Below are positions 1-6,602 of a stretch of DNA of 6,855 bases, piece after piece. Source of the stretch: Chloroflexota bacterium. Lineage in GTDB: Bacteria; Chloroflexota; Limnocylindria; P2-11E. Within the stretch, counting starts at the first letter, position 1; every line of letters begins with the position of its first letter. The DNA is taken from assembly GCA_005889445.1 (NCBI GenBank), contig VBGS01000176.1:1580-8434 (forward strand), given 5' to 3'. A model generated the notes under the pieces. It worked only from the letters and a program-made list of their open reading frames with translations, was not told where the DNA came from and did no database searches. The position numbers were made by a program, and so were the translations under genes.

Positions 1-1257
1 GAGCGACCTCGCCGCGTCGGCGGCCGGCGTCTTCGACCCGCTCACCCTGCGGCCTCCCGCGACGAGCGCGCCTTTGACCTGAGTGGGCGTGTACCGCGCG
101 TGATCGCTCAGCACCAGCGCAGCGACACCGGAGACGAGCGCCGTCGACGCCGACGTGCCGGTCATGCGCGCGTATGACCCTGCCGATGACCAGGCTTGCT
201 CACGATCGAGCGACGTTCCCGGGACGCGCAGCGAGACGACGTGCTCGCCAGGCGCCAGGACATCAGGCTTCTCGAATCCGTCCTTCGTCGGACCGCGACC
301 GCTGAAGATGGACTCGCGGTCGTCCTGGAATGTGACCGTGCCCTGATCGGCGAGCGAGCCGACCGTGATGACGAACGGGTCCGCGCCCGGGATCGCGATC
401 GATCCCGCGCCCGGTCCGTCGTTTCCCGCCGCGGCGACGACCGTCACGCCGGCGAGCCACGCCGACTCGACAACGCCGGCCATGAGCTCACGGTTGTATG
501 AGGCCTTCTGGGGCGCACCGAGCGAGAGGTTGAGAACGCCGATGTTGTAGGTGACTCGATTGCGAAGGAGCCAATCGAACGCACCGAGGACGGCGTGCAG
601 GTGGCCCTTGCCGTTCGCATCGAGCACGCGCAGCGAGACGATCTTCGCGTCCGGGGCGACGCCGCTGAAGTCGTGACCGTGAGCCGCGATGAGACCCGCC
701 ATGAATGTCCCGTGGCCGCCCGGGTCGAGCGAGCGCGCTCCGTCGTTCACGAAGTCGACACGCGCGACGACGGAGCCGGCGAGGTCAGGATGCGCCGCGA
801 CCCCGGTGTCCATGAGCGCGACCGTCACGCCCCCACCGGTTGCCTCGGTCCAGGCCTTTTCTGCCTGCAGGACCTGATTCGCGGGGCTCGCCTTGACGTT
901 GTCGTTCTCGTAGTGCGGATCGCGTCCAGCTTCGGTGACCTCGGCGTCCGCCGCGATGAAGTTGATGCGGACGTCGGCGCGAAGCGCGTGGAGGACGCTG
1001 GGGCTCAGCTTCGCGGTGACCAGGTCGATCCTCGCGAGGGCGCTGACGTCGCTCGCGCCCGCGGCGCGCGCGGCGAAGGCGACGGCGTCCGCCGTCCCGT
1101 GACGCACGCTGATGAGGGCGTAGCCGGCGGGATCGAAAGTCGGATCGACGGCCACGGAGGTCCGATTGACGCCTGGGACGGCCGCGAGGCCGACAAGGAA
1201 GGTAACGACGACGGCGACGCACGCGCGCCTCAGAGCCTCACCCGGTCCTCTTGTCAT
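1..1257 (-). CDS. Secreted subtilisin-like serine protease (peptidase family S8), C-terminus cut by window edge
   Basis: I translated this frame by hand. It is open from an ATG at 1257 to base 1 (419 codons, no stop), so the C-terminus lies outside the window. Residues 1-29 look like a Sec signal peptide: arginines at 3, 10 and 11, then a hydrophobic stretch at about 13-27. Residues about 46-108 resemble an inhibitor I9-type prodomain, which normally assists folding and is then removed. The catalytic domain begins near 125 and has the full S8 set: Asp150 in MDTGV, His182 in GHGTFMAG, oxyanion Asn279 in AAGND, and Ser369 in GTSASTALVSG. The sequence after the serine differs from the common GTSMATPHVAG, but the catalytic residues are intact. 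The expected role is extracellular or cell-surface endoproteolysis; the substrate is unknown. A GGGAG (1269-1273) lies 11 bases before the ATG. The gene follows the BTAD regulator after a 200-base spacer, so it probably has its own promoter. The family call is very secure. Confidence 0.95.
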   Translation of the reverse strand, partial: MTRGPGEALRRACVAVVVTFLVGLAAVPGVNRTSVAVDPTFDPAGYALISVRHGTADAVAFAARAAGASDVSALARIDLVTAKLSPSVLHALRADVRINFIAADAEVTEAGRDPHYENDNVKASPANQVLQAEKAWTEATGGGVTVALMDTGVAAHPDLAGSVVARVDFVNDGARSLDPGGHGTFMAGLIAAHGHDFSGVAPDAKIVSLRVLDANGKGHLHAVLGAFDWLLRNRVTYNIGVLNLSLGAPQKASYNRELMAGVVESAWLAGVTVVAAAGNDGPGAGSIAIPGADPFVITVGSLADQGTVTFQDDRESIFSGRGPTKDGFEKPDVLAPGEHVVSLRVPGTSLDREQAWSSAGSYARMTGTSASTALVSGVAALVLSDHARYTPTQVKGALVAGGRRVSGSKTPAADAARSL

Positions 1258-1279
1258 TTCCCCCAGAACTCCCAACCCG

Positions 1280-1332
1280 AGTACTACCTACTGGCCCAGT
1301 GGAGGTCATCCCCTGTGCGGGTGATGTTCACC
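1280..1332. promoter_or_regulatory. Cluster of short dyads upstream of the protease, candidate operator region
   Basis: The 200-base gap between the regulator and the protease holds several short palindromes. GGTGA-TGT-TCACC (1320-1332) is a perfect 5-base inverted repeat with a 3-base spacer. An imperfect dyad with CATC/GATG ends spans 1307-1326. ACTGG-C-CCAGT (1290-1300) is perfect, and AGTACT (1280-1285) is a 6-base palindrome within a CTAC-repeated stretch. They lie 23 to 75 bases upstream of the protease ATG, where an operator or promoter would be expected. I could not assign convincing -35 and -10 boxes. No known regulator consensus is recognised, so the regulatory role is inferred from position and symmetry. 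Confidence 0.35.
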
Positions 1333-1457
1333 TAGACAGGCGAGCGCGCAATGGTTTGGGGGACGTCCGAGCGGAGGTCGAAACGCAAGCGACACGACGC
1401 GCCAGCAAGGTGAATGAGGCGGCGTTACAGATGCAGCGGCGAACTAGTGCAGGTTGA

Positions 1458-4400
1458 TTAGCCGGTGCGTTTGATCCGCTGGAAGAGCTCCTTCGTGGCC
1501 GCCTCCGGCTCGACGCCGAGGTCTCGGCGCAGCATGGCTTCGAGCGCCTGGTAATGCCGCATCGCGAGCGACCCGTCGCCTGACTCGTGGTGCGCCCGCA
1601 TGAGCAGCCGATGCGCTTCCTCGTCGTAGGGCTCCCGCTCCAGAAGCCGTTCCAGCGGACGAATCGCTTCCGCCGGTTCCTTCCATTCCAGCTCGAGGAT
1701 CGCAAGCTCCTTCGCCGCGATCACCAGCTGGCGATCGGTTTCCTCGCGCTGCCGCTCGATCCATGGGGCGGTGAGGTCCGCGAGGAACTGGCCGCGATGG
1801 ACCGCGACGGCCGCGCGGTAGTGCGGGATCGCGTCGCGCGAGCGTCCCGCGTCGCGGGCCTCACGCCCGCGTCGCAGCGAGCGCAGGAACACTTCGAGAT
1901 CGACGTGGATCGCGGCCGGCAACGCGAGCCGGTAGCCCTGATCGGTGCGGACGATGCTTGTGGCCTCGGACGCGCCTGCGGACGCGAGCGCCTTGCGAAG
2001 CGCATGCAGCGTGAAATGGAAGTTCGAGAGCGCTGAAGCGACGTCCGTGTCCGGCCACAGCTGCGCGATGAGCTCGTCGCGCTGCAGGAAGCGCTGTCGG
2101 TCGAGGAGGAGCAACGCGAAGAGCTCCTTCGCCTTGTTCGTACGCCATCCGCGGTCGCTGATGCGTGTGCCGCTCGCACGAAGCTCGAATGGACCGAGCA
2201 CGAACGCCTGGATGCTCTCGGCTGCGGATCCCGATACGGGTTGCGGCGCGATCGCCGACGAGGACGCGAGCGGCTGCAGGAGGACGGCGAGGGTCTTCGT
2301 CTCTTCCGCATCGAGCTCCAGCTCGGGGAGCCGCTCGCGGAGCCGGTCGGCGAGCGTCGGCCGGAGCAGCAGGAAGTCCCGATAGCGCTCGGACGCGACC
2401 GACCGGAGCGCGGCCGCGAGCTGGCGCGGTTCATCTCCGAGCGCCGAGAGGAGCAGCGCCGCCTTCGCGAGGAGATAGCGCGCGCCGATGGTCTGCGCGG
2501 CTGCCCATGCACCGCGATACGCGTTCGCCGCCACCTCGTCGTTCCCCTCGGCCTGGGCGACCGTTCCGCGCGCGAGCGCGGCGCGAATCGAAGCGATCGG
2601 TCCGGTGGACGACGCCGCGAGCGCTTCGGCGCTGCGCAGCGCGTCGTGCGCCGCCCCGATCTCCCCGCGCAGCGCACGCAGCTCCGCCGCGGTGGCGTGC
2701 AGCTCCGTCACGGTTCGGTCATCGGCCTGCTCGCGGCACAGCTCGACGCCCGCGCGATAGACCTCCTCGGTCGCGCCGCGTTCGCCGGTGATCGCATGCA
2801 CGGTCATGAGCGTCGCGCACATGGCCGCCTGCGCGAGACGCAGGTCGTTGGCGTGGGCGATCTCGAGGGTCTGACGCAGGGTGTCGAGCGCCTCACCCGT
2901 ATCGCCGCGCCGAGTCCGCACGTCGATGAGCCCGCCCTCGGCCCAGCACAGCGCGCTCACGTCCGCGCTGCGCTGCTGCATGTGCAGCGCTCGAAGATAG
3001 GTTCGCTGCGCGCTGTCGAACTCCCCGAGCAGATGCTGCAGCTGCGCGAGTGCGAGAGCCTCGGCCAGCTGGCCGCTCAGATCGTTCAGCAGCGAGAACA
3101 TCGCTTCCGCTTTGAGATGGGCGGCCGTCGCTGCCTCGAGCTCCCCAAGATCTGCGTGCGCGCCGCCGATGAGGTGGAGCAGCCACGCGCCCTGCGTCGA
3201 AGCGCCGTCACCGAGGAGCTGCTGTGCTTCGTGCGCTCGGTCGAGGGCCTCGCGTGGACGCCGCAGATAGCGAAGGGCCTGCGCCGACCAGGTCAATGCC
3301 CGCGCGAGCCCATCGGTATCACGCGCGCGTCGCAGCTGCTCGGCCGCGTCGCGGTAATGTGCGAGCGCGCGTTCGTAGTCGCCGCGGACGCGGTGAAGGA
3401 CGCCACGCAGCAGGATGACCCACGGGAGCTTCTGCTCCGCGCCAGGCGGGAACCCATCGAGCCAGCGCTGCAGGGTGGTGACCTCGCTCGATTCGAGCAC
3501 GCGCTCGCCGTGATCACGAATGATCTGGGCGGCGCGACGGTGATCGCCCGCTTGCTGGAAGTGAAGGATCGCGCGATCGACGTCACGCCGGGCGAGCGCG
3601 CGTTCGGCGTGGCCGCGATGGAGCTCGACGATCTCCGCCGCGGGGAGGAGCTCGCGCGCCCGCGCGCGCAGGAATTCGGCGAAGAGCGGCTGGAAGCGAT
3701 GGCCGGTCCCGCCCGGATCGCGGCCGACAAGCCCGGCGTGCTCGAGCGACGCCAGGAGCTCCCGCGAGGCGCCTCCCGCGGCGATCGCCTCATCGTCATC
3801 GAGCCGCTCGAGGAGGGACCAGCGCAGGAGGACGTCCTGATCACGCCGCGGCGCACGGCCGAGGACCTCGCTGTTGAAGTACGCGTAGAGCTCGGCGCCG
3901 CTTCCCTGGAACTCTCCGAGCCCCTGCCACCCACGTTCGCGAACGAAGGCCGCGGCGAGCCGAAGACCGGCCGGCCACCCGCCGGTACGGGCGTAGATGG
4001 CGTCGATGGCATGCTCGGGTAGGGCGAGCGCGAACTCGCCGCGCAGGAGCTCGATGGCTTCGGCGCGCGTGAAGGCGAGCTCCGCAGCCGAGATGTCCAG
4101 GACGCTGCCGGCGAGCCGCCATCGCGGCAGCCCCCGAAGCTGCGGCGTACGTCGCGTCGCCAGGATGAGGTGGGTGCTCTCGGGAAGCACCTCGACGAGC
4201 TCGTCCGCGAACGTCGCGAGCGGCGCGCCGCCGCCGACCGACGGGTGGTCGTCGACGAAGACGACGATCTCGCCGAGGGCTGGGAGCTCGTCGGCGAGCG
4301 CCTGCGCCAGCTGCCCGAGGCGGCGATCGAGGCGGCGACCGCGGTCGAGGGAGGCGACGAGCTCCTCGGCCAGCTGCGGATGGTCGCGTCGCAGGGCGCC

Positions 4401-4667
4401 AACGAGGTCGGCGTAGAGGACGAGCGGATCCTCGTCGCCGCGCTGCAGCGTGAGCCAGGCCATTCGCTTCCCCGACGCGCGAAGCAGGTCCGCGTACTGC
4501 GTCAAGAGAGTCGTCTTTCCGTAACCGGCCGCGGCGTGGACGAGGGTGAGGCGATGCCGTTCCGCGCCCGCGAGCCGCTCGAGAAGCCGCTGCCGGCGAA
4601 GCAGCGGCAGCGGAAGCGAAGGCGGGGCGTAGCGCGTGCGATCTGAGCTTCGGCTGGCGGTCGGCAA
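1458..4667 (-). CDS. MalT/LAL-type ATP-binding transcriptional regulator with C-terminal SARP-like (winged helix plus BTAD) module
   Basis: This 1069-residue protein is probably a cytoplasmic, ATP-dependent transcription factor. The N-terminus is a STAND/MalT-type NTPase: the conserved lead-in at about 12-32 (RYAPPSLPLPLLRRQRLLER), a Walker A-like AAAGYGKTT at 45-53, Walker B VVFVDD at 135-140, HLILATRR at 166-173 (sensor-like), and TGGWPAGL at 228-235, which is typical of MalT relatives. Residues about 350-790 are Ala/Leu/Arg-rich helical repeats resembling TPRs, the usual inducer or partner-binding part. A Ser/Ala/Pro linker leads to an OmpR-type winged helix (about 819-918) and a BTAD domain (about 924-1065) as in SARP activators. 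There is no LuxR-type helix-turn-helix at the end. The start is a TTG, the only plausible start before the conserved N-terminal motif. It lies six bases after the permease stop and lacks a nearby Shine-Dalgarno, which points to translational coupling. Target genes and effector are unknown; the downstream protease is one candidate target. Confidence 0.92.
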   Translation of the reverse strand: MPTASRSSDRTRYAPPSLPLPLLRRQRLLERLAGAERHRLTLVHAAAGYGKTTLLTQYADLLRASGKRMAWLTLQRGDEDPLVLYADLVGALRRDHPQLAEELVASLDRGRRLDRRLGQLAQALADELPALGEIVVFVDDHPSVGGGAPLATFADELVEVLPESTHLILATRRTPQLRGLPRWRLAGSVLDISAAELAFTRAEAIELLRGEFALALPEHAIDAIYARTGGWPAGLRLAAAFVRERGWQGLGEFQGSGAELYAYFNSEVLGRAPRRDQDVLLRWSLLERLDDDEAIAAGGASRELLASLEHAGLVGRDPGGTGHRFQPLFAEFLRARARELLPAAEIVELHRGHAERALARRDVDRAILHFQQAGDHRRAAQIIRDHGERVLESSEVTTLQRWLDGFPPGAEQKLPWVILLRGVLHRVRGDYERALAHYRDAAEQLRRARDTDGLARALTWSAQALRYLRRPREALDRAHEAQQLLGDGASTQGAWLLHLIGGAHADLGELEAATAAHLKAEAMFSLLNDLSGQLAEALALAQLQHLLGEFDSAQRTYLRALHMQQRSADVSALCWAEGGLIDVRTRRGDTGEALDTLRQTLEIAHANDLRLAQAAMCATLMTVHAITGERGATEEVYRAGVELCREQADDRTVTELHATAAELRALRGEIGAAHDALRSAEALAASSTGPIASIRAALARGTVAQAEGNDEVAANAYRGAWAAAQTIGARYLLAKAALLLSALGDEPRQLAAALRSVASERYRDFLLLRPTLADRLRERLPELELDAEETKTLAVLLQPLASSSAIAPQPVSGSAAESIQAFVLGPFELRASGTRISDRGWRTNKAKELFALLLLDRQRFLQRDELIAQLWPDTDVASALSNFHFTLHALRKALASAGASEATSIVRTDQGYRLALPAAIHVDLEVFLRSLRRGREARDAGRSRDAIPHYRAAVAVHRGQFLADLTAPWIERQREETDRQLVIAAKELAILELEWKEPAEAIRPLERLLEREPYDEEAHRLLMRAHHESGDGSLAMRHYQALEAMLRRDLGVEPEAATKELFQRIKRTG

Positions 4668-4673
4668 AGCGCG

Positions 4674-5678
4674 CTAAGGATGCACTCCCAGGGTGCGCAT
4701 GACAGTCGCGGTGACGTATCCGAGGACGAAACACCCGGGGATCGTCAGGACCCAGGCCGTCACGATCCGACTCGCGATCCCCCACCGAACCGCGGACAGC
4801 CGGCGTGTGGCGCCGACGCCGAGGATTGCCCCGGAGATCGCATGGGTGGTGGAGATCGGGATCCCGAGTCGCGTCGCGATCTCGATGACCGTGGCCGCGC
4901 TTGTTTCCGCCGCGAAGCCATTCACGGGCTTGAGCGCGGTGATGCGCATGCCCATCGTCCGGATGATCCGCCAGCCTCCGGTCGCGGTGCCGAGACCGAT
5001 GCTGACGGCGCACGCCACCTTCACCCACGTGTCGATTCGGAATTCGCCGGTGTTCCCATGGAATGCGTATACGGCGAGCGCGATCACGCCCATCGTCTTC
5101 TGGCCGTCGTTGCCGCCGTGGCTGAATGCCATGTACATGCTTGACAGGATCTGAGCGCGACCGAAGACGCGATTCACGAATCGGTAGCTCACATTTCGGA
5201 GCAGCCAGTAGATCCCGAGCATGAAGAGGTACGCGACGATGAACGAGAGCGCCGGCGAGTAGACGATCCCAAGCGTCGTCTTTTGGAGCCCGCCAATGAC
5301 GATCACCTCGGTGCCATGGACCGAGAGCGCGGCTCCGATCACCGAAAAGATGAGCGCATGGCTCGAGGACGTCGGAAGCGCGGCGACGAAGGTGATGAGA
5401 TCCCAGATGATCGCGCCGATCAGGGCGGCGGCGACGATGTCCTGGGTGATGACGGTTGAATCGACGATACCCTTGCCCACCGTCGTCGCGACCGCCTCAC
5501 CGGAGAGCGCGCCGACCAGGTTGAGGACGCCGGCCATGAGGATCGCCTGCGCCGGTGTGAGCACTCTCGTTGCCACGACCGTCGCGATCGCGTTGGCGGC
5601 GTCGTGGAATCCGTTCACGAACTCGAACGCGATTCCCAGTAGGACGACGAGCGCCAGAAGGACGGTCGCCGTCTCCAA
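4674..5678 (-). CDS. PiT-family inorganic phosphate permease
   Basis: This is a 334-residue integral membrane protein of the PiT (PF01384) family, which imports phosphate or metal-phosphate using the ion gradient. The two inverted-repeat signatures are present: GFHDAANAIAT at 23-33 in the N-terminal half and SHGGNDGQKTMG at 186-197 in the C-terminal half. The paired motifs PTSSSHALI (102-110) and GIPISTTHAISGAILG (272-287) are also present, as is the GGWRIIRTMG loop (234-243). About ten hydrophobic segments can be seen, and the length suits compact bacterial members. The start is TTG (5676-5678), directly after the DUF47 stop. The TAG at 5679-5681 is in the same frame, so the protein cannot begin further upstream, and later start codons would fall inside the first membrane helix. 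No Shine-Dalgarno is visible, so reinitiation after DUF47 is likely. One oddity is HALIFS, where many relatives have HALIGG. The family is certain; the exact ion coupling is not known. Confidence 0.96.
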   Translation of the reverse strand: METATVLLALVVLLGIAFEFVNGFHDAANAIATVVATRVLTPAQAILMAGVLNLVGALSGEAVATTVGKGIVDSTVITQDIVAAALIGAIIWDLITFVAALPTSSSHALIFSVIGAALSVHGTEVIVIGGLQKTTLGIVYSPALSFIVAYLFMLGIYWLLRNVSYRFVNRVFGRAQILSSMYMAFSHGGNDGQKTMGVIALAVYAFHGNTGEFRIDTWVKVACAVSIGLGTATGGWRIIRTMGMRITALKPVNGFAAETSAATVIEIATRLGIPISTTHAISGAILGVGATRRLSAVRWGIASRIVTAWVLTIPGCFVLGYVTATVMRTLGVHP

Positions 5679-6296
5679 CTAGCTGTGTTTCACCGTAATG
5701 GTCTCAACGATGTTGGCGACATCCTCGCACCGGTCGATCGCGACCTCCACCAGAGAATGGATGTCCTTCCACTTCACGATCTCGATCGCATCGTCGCTCC
5801 GTTCGAACAGCTCGCCTACCGCCTCCCGCCAGATTTGATCGCCCTCATTTTCGAGCGTGTGGATCTTGATCCAGTGAACCTCGAGGTCTCTCAGGCGCTC
5901 GAGCTTCCGCAGCATGATCACGACCTCGTTCGCCGCGCTGACGAGGACCCGCGCCTGGCGCACCGCGGCCGGACGGATGCTCCGCACCTTGAAGAGATGC
6001 ACCAGCTCGGACACGTCGTAGCAGACATCGGTGATGTCGTCGACTTTCGTCCCCAGGCCGAGGATGTCCTCGCGGTCGAGCGGCGTGACGAACGTCTCGT
6101 TCAGATGCCGGACGATCTCGTGGTTGAGCTTGTCCCCGTAGTGCTCGATGGCGTGGATGTCGCGCATCTTGTTCTCAACGTCCGTGAAATCGACAAAGAG
6201 CTGCTCTAGCGCCTGGGCGGCCTCGAGGGCGTTCTGGGCGTGGCGTTCGAACAAGGTAAAAAATTCGCTCTTCTTCGGCAGCAGGGATAGCCGCAT
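5679..6296 (-). CDS. DUF47/PhoU-like phosphate transport accessory protein
   Basis: This is a 205-residue, mostly helical cytoplasmic protein of the DUF47 (PhoU_div, PF01865) family. Such proteins are usually encoded beside PiT permeases and are thought to modulate them. Visible hallmarks are two metal-binding-like motifs in the two halves, EHYGD at 51-55 and ENEGD at 149-153, plus TPLDREDI (71-78), KVDDITD (84-90) and a C-terminal WKDIHSLVEVAIDRCEDVAN (176-195). The length matches the family. The frame stays open upstream to 6533, but I chose the ATG at 6294-6296. It has a near-perfect Shine-Dalgarno (AAGGAGGA) four bases upstream, the conserved N-terminus LLPKKSEFFTLFERHA begins there, and the upstream extension is Arg/Pro/Ala-rich and unlike the family. 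It is the first gene of the apparent DUF47-PiT-regulator operon. Confidence 0.95.
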   Translation of the reverse strand: MRLSLLPKKSEFFTLFERHAQNALEAAQALEQLFVDFTDVENKMRDIHAIEHYGDKLNHEIVRHLNETFVTPLDREDILGLGTKVDDITDVCYDVSELVHLFKVRSIRPAAVRQARVLVSAANEVVIMLRKLERLRDLEVHWIKIHTLENEGDQIWREAVGELFERSDDAIEIVKWKDIHSLVEVAIDRCEDVANIVETITVKHS

Positions 6297-6300
6297 GTCG

Positions 6301-6308
6301 TCCTCCTT
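6301..6308 (-). promoter_or_regulatory. Strong ribosome binding site of the DUF47 gene
   Basis: On the minus strand this reads AAGGAGGA, with four bases (CGAC) between it and the ATG at 6296. It is the only near-consensus Shine-Dalgarno in the three-gene operon. It fixes the DUF47 start and suggests that ribosomes load mainly here, with the downstream TTG-start genes fed by coupling. Confidence 0.8.
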
Positions 6309-6327
6309 CGGGTTGGACTCGGGGGTC

Positions 6328-6344
6328 GCCCGGCGGTGCCGGGC
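6328..6344. other. Perfect GC-rich hairpin in the leader of the DUF47-PiT operon
   Basis: GCCCGGC (6328-6334), GGT loop (6335-6337), GCCGGGC (6338-6344): a perfect 7-base-pair stem with a 3-base loop. It lies 31 bases upstream of the DUF47 ATG and about 20 bases upstream of its Shine-Dalgarno. It could stabilise the leader or influence initiation. It has no T-tract, so it is not a standard intrinsic terminator. In a GC-rich genome it may also be chance. Confidence 0.4.
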
Positions 6345-6357
6345 GGGCCCGTGCGTG

Positions 6358-6543
6358 ATGGTGCCACGCGGCCGAGGAACCGAGCGCCGCTGGCACGGCG
6401 TTTGCTTTAGCGGCCGCCAGCCCGGCTCGCCGGGGGCGAAGAAAGAGGACGCGCTGCAGCGCCGCAAGGCCTGGCGGACCGAGCTCGTCGCGCGCACGGT
6501 CGTGGGGACCCGCGCGCTGGCCGCGACGCGCAAGGCAAGCTAG
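6358..6543 (+). CDS. Possible 61-residue small basic protein, unrecognised
   Basis: This is a plus-strand reading frame from an ATG at 6358 to a TAG at 6541-6543, divergent from the DUF47 operon. I do not recognise the product. It is rich in Arg and Lys, and its second half, starting with KKEDALQRRKAW, could form an amphipathic helix. In the last 35 codons, 33 have G or C at the third position, and the first position looks more GC-rich than the second. That favours coding on this strand over the facing minus frame, whose third positions pair with these. A strong hairpin begins 22 bases after the stop, as expected for a terminator. Against it, no Shine-Dalgarno is visible before the ATG, the first 25 codons look less convincing, and chance frames are common in GC-rich DNA. 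The true start could be later. Confidence 0.28.
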   Translation: MVPRGRGTERRWHGVCFSGRQPGSPGAKKEDALQRRKAWRTELVARTVVGTRALAATRKAS

Positions 6544-6565
6544 CCGCCCCCGCACCACAGTTGGT

Positions 6566-6597
6566 CGAAAGGGGCCGCCGATGTGGCGGCCCTTTCG
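6566..6597. terminator. Strong inverted repeat, likely terminator of the 75-residue gene (possibly bidirectional)
   Basis: The left arm CGAAAGGGGCCGCC (6566-6579) pairs with the right arm GGCGGCCCTTTCG (6585-6597) around the loop GATGT. This gives a 13-base-pair stem with one bulged G. It begins five bases after the stop codon of the minus-strand gene ending at 6603. The CTTTCG at the 3' side of the stem is a partial T-run on either strand. There is no long T-tract, so termination efficiency is uncertain. If the plus-strand frame ending at 6543 is real, the hairpin would serve both convergent genes. Confidence 0.65.
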
Positions 6598-6602
6598 TCA
6601 TT

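Larger units (their letters stand above)
6297..6565. other. Intergenic leader region between the hairpin terminator and the DUF47 gene
   Basis: This roughly 270-base gap between minus-strand genes must hold the promoter for the DUF47-PiT-regulator operon, because the gene before it ends in a terminator-like hairpin. I looked for -35/-10 pairs on the minus strand and found none worth naming. I also saw no recognisable Pho box. Apart from the Shine-Dalgarno, the leader hairpin and the doubtful 61-codon plus-strand frame, I see nothing in it. Confidence 0.5.

Noticed and set aside
595..1335. A 246-codon open frame on the plus strand, opposite the subtilase
   Set aside because: The minus frame encodes an intact S8 protease with all catalytic residues. 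The plus frame has no domain features and extends past the protease start without any start signal.
1421..1443. Repeated GCGGCG near the end of the regulator as a possible terminator
   Set aside because: The copies are in direct, not inverted, orientation, so they do not form a hairpin, and no T-tract follows.
1328..1764. Short minus-strand frames overlapping the 3' end of the regulator and the spacer
   Set aside because: They are out of frame with the conserved BTAD domain, have no start signal and have Arg/Ser-rich composition.
2241..4022. A 593-codon open frame on the plus strand, opposite the large regulator
   Set aside because: The minus-strand regulator has clear conserved domains across the same bases. 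The plus-strand product is Arg/Glu/Ala-rich with no recognisable motif, as expected for antisense shadows in GC-rich DNA.
3293..5028. Minus-strand open frames of 369 and 395 codons within the regulator and permease region
   Set aside because: They overlap better-supported genes on the same strand in another frame and are low-complexity Arg/Ser/Ala sequences.
6297..6533. N-terminal extension of the DUF47 gene to an ATG at 6533
   Set aside because: The extension is Arg/Pro/Ala-rich and unlike the family. The ATG at 6296 has a strong Shine-Dalgarno and gives the normal family length.
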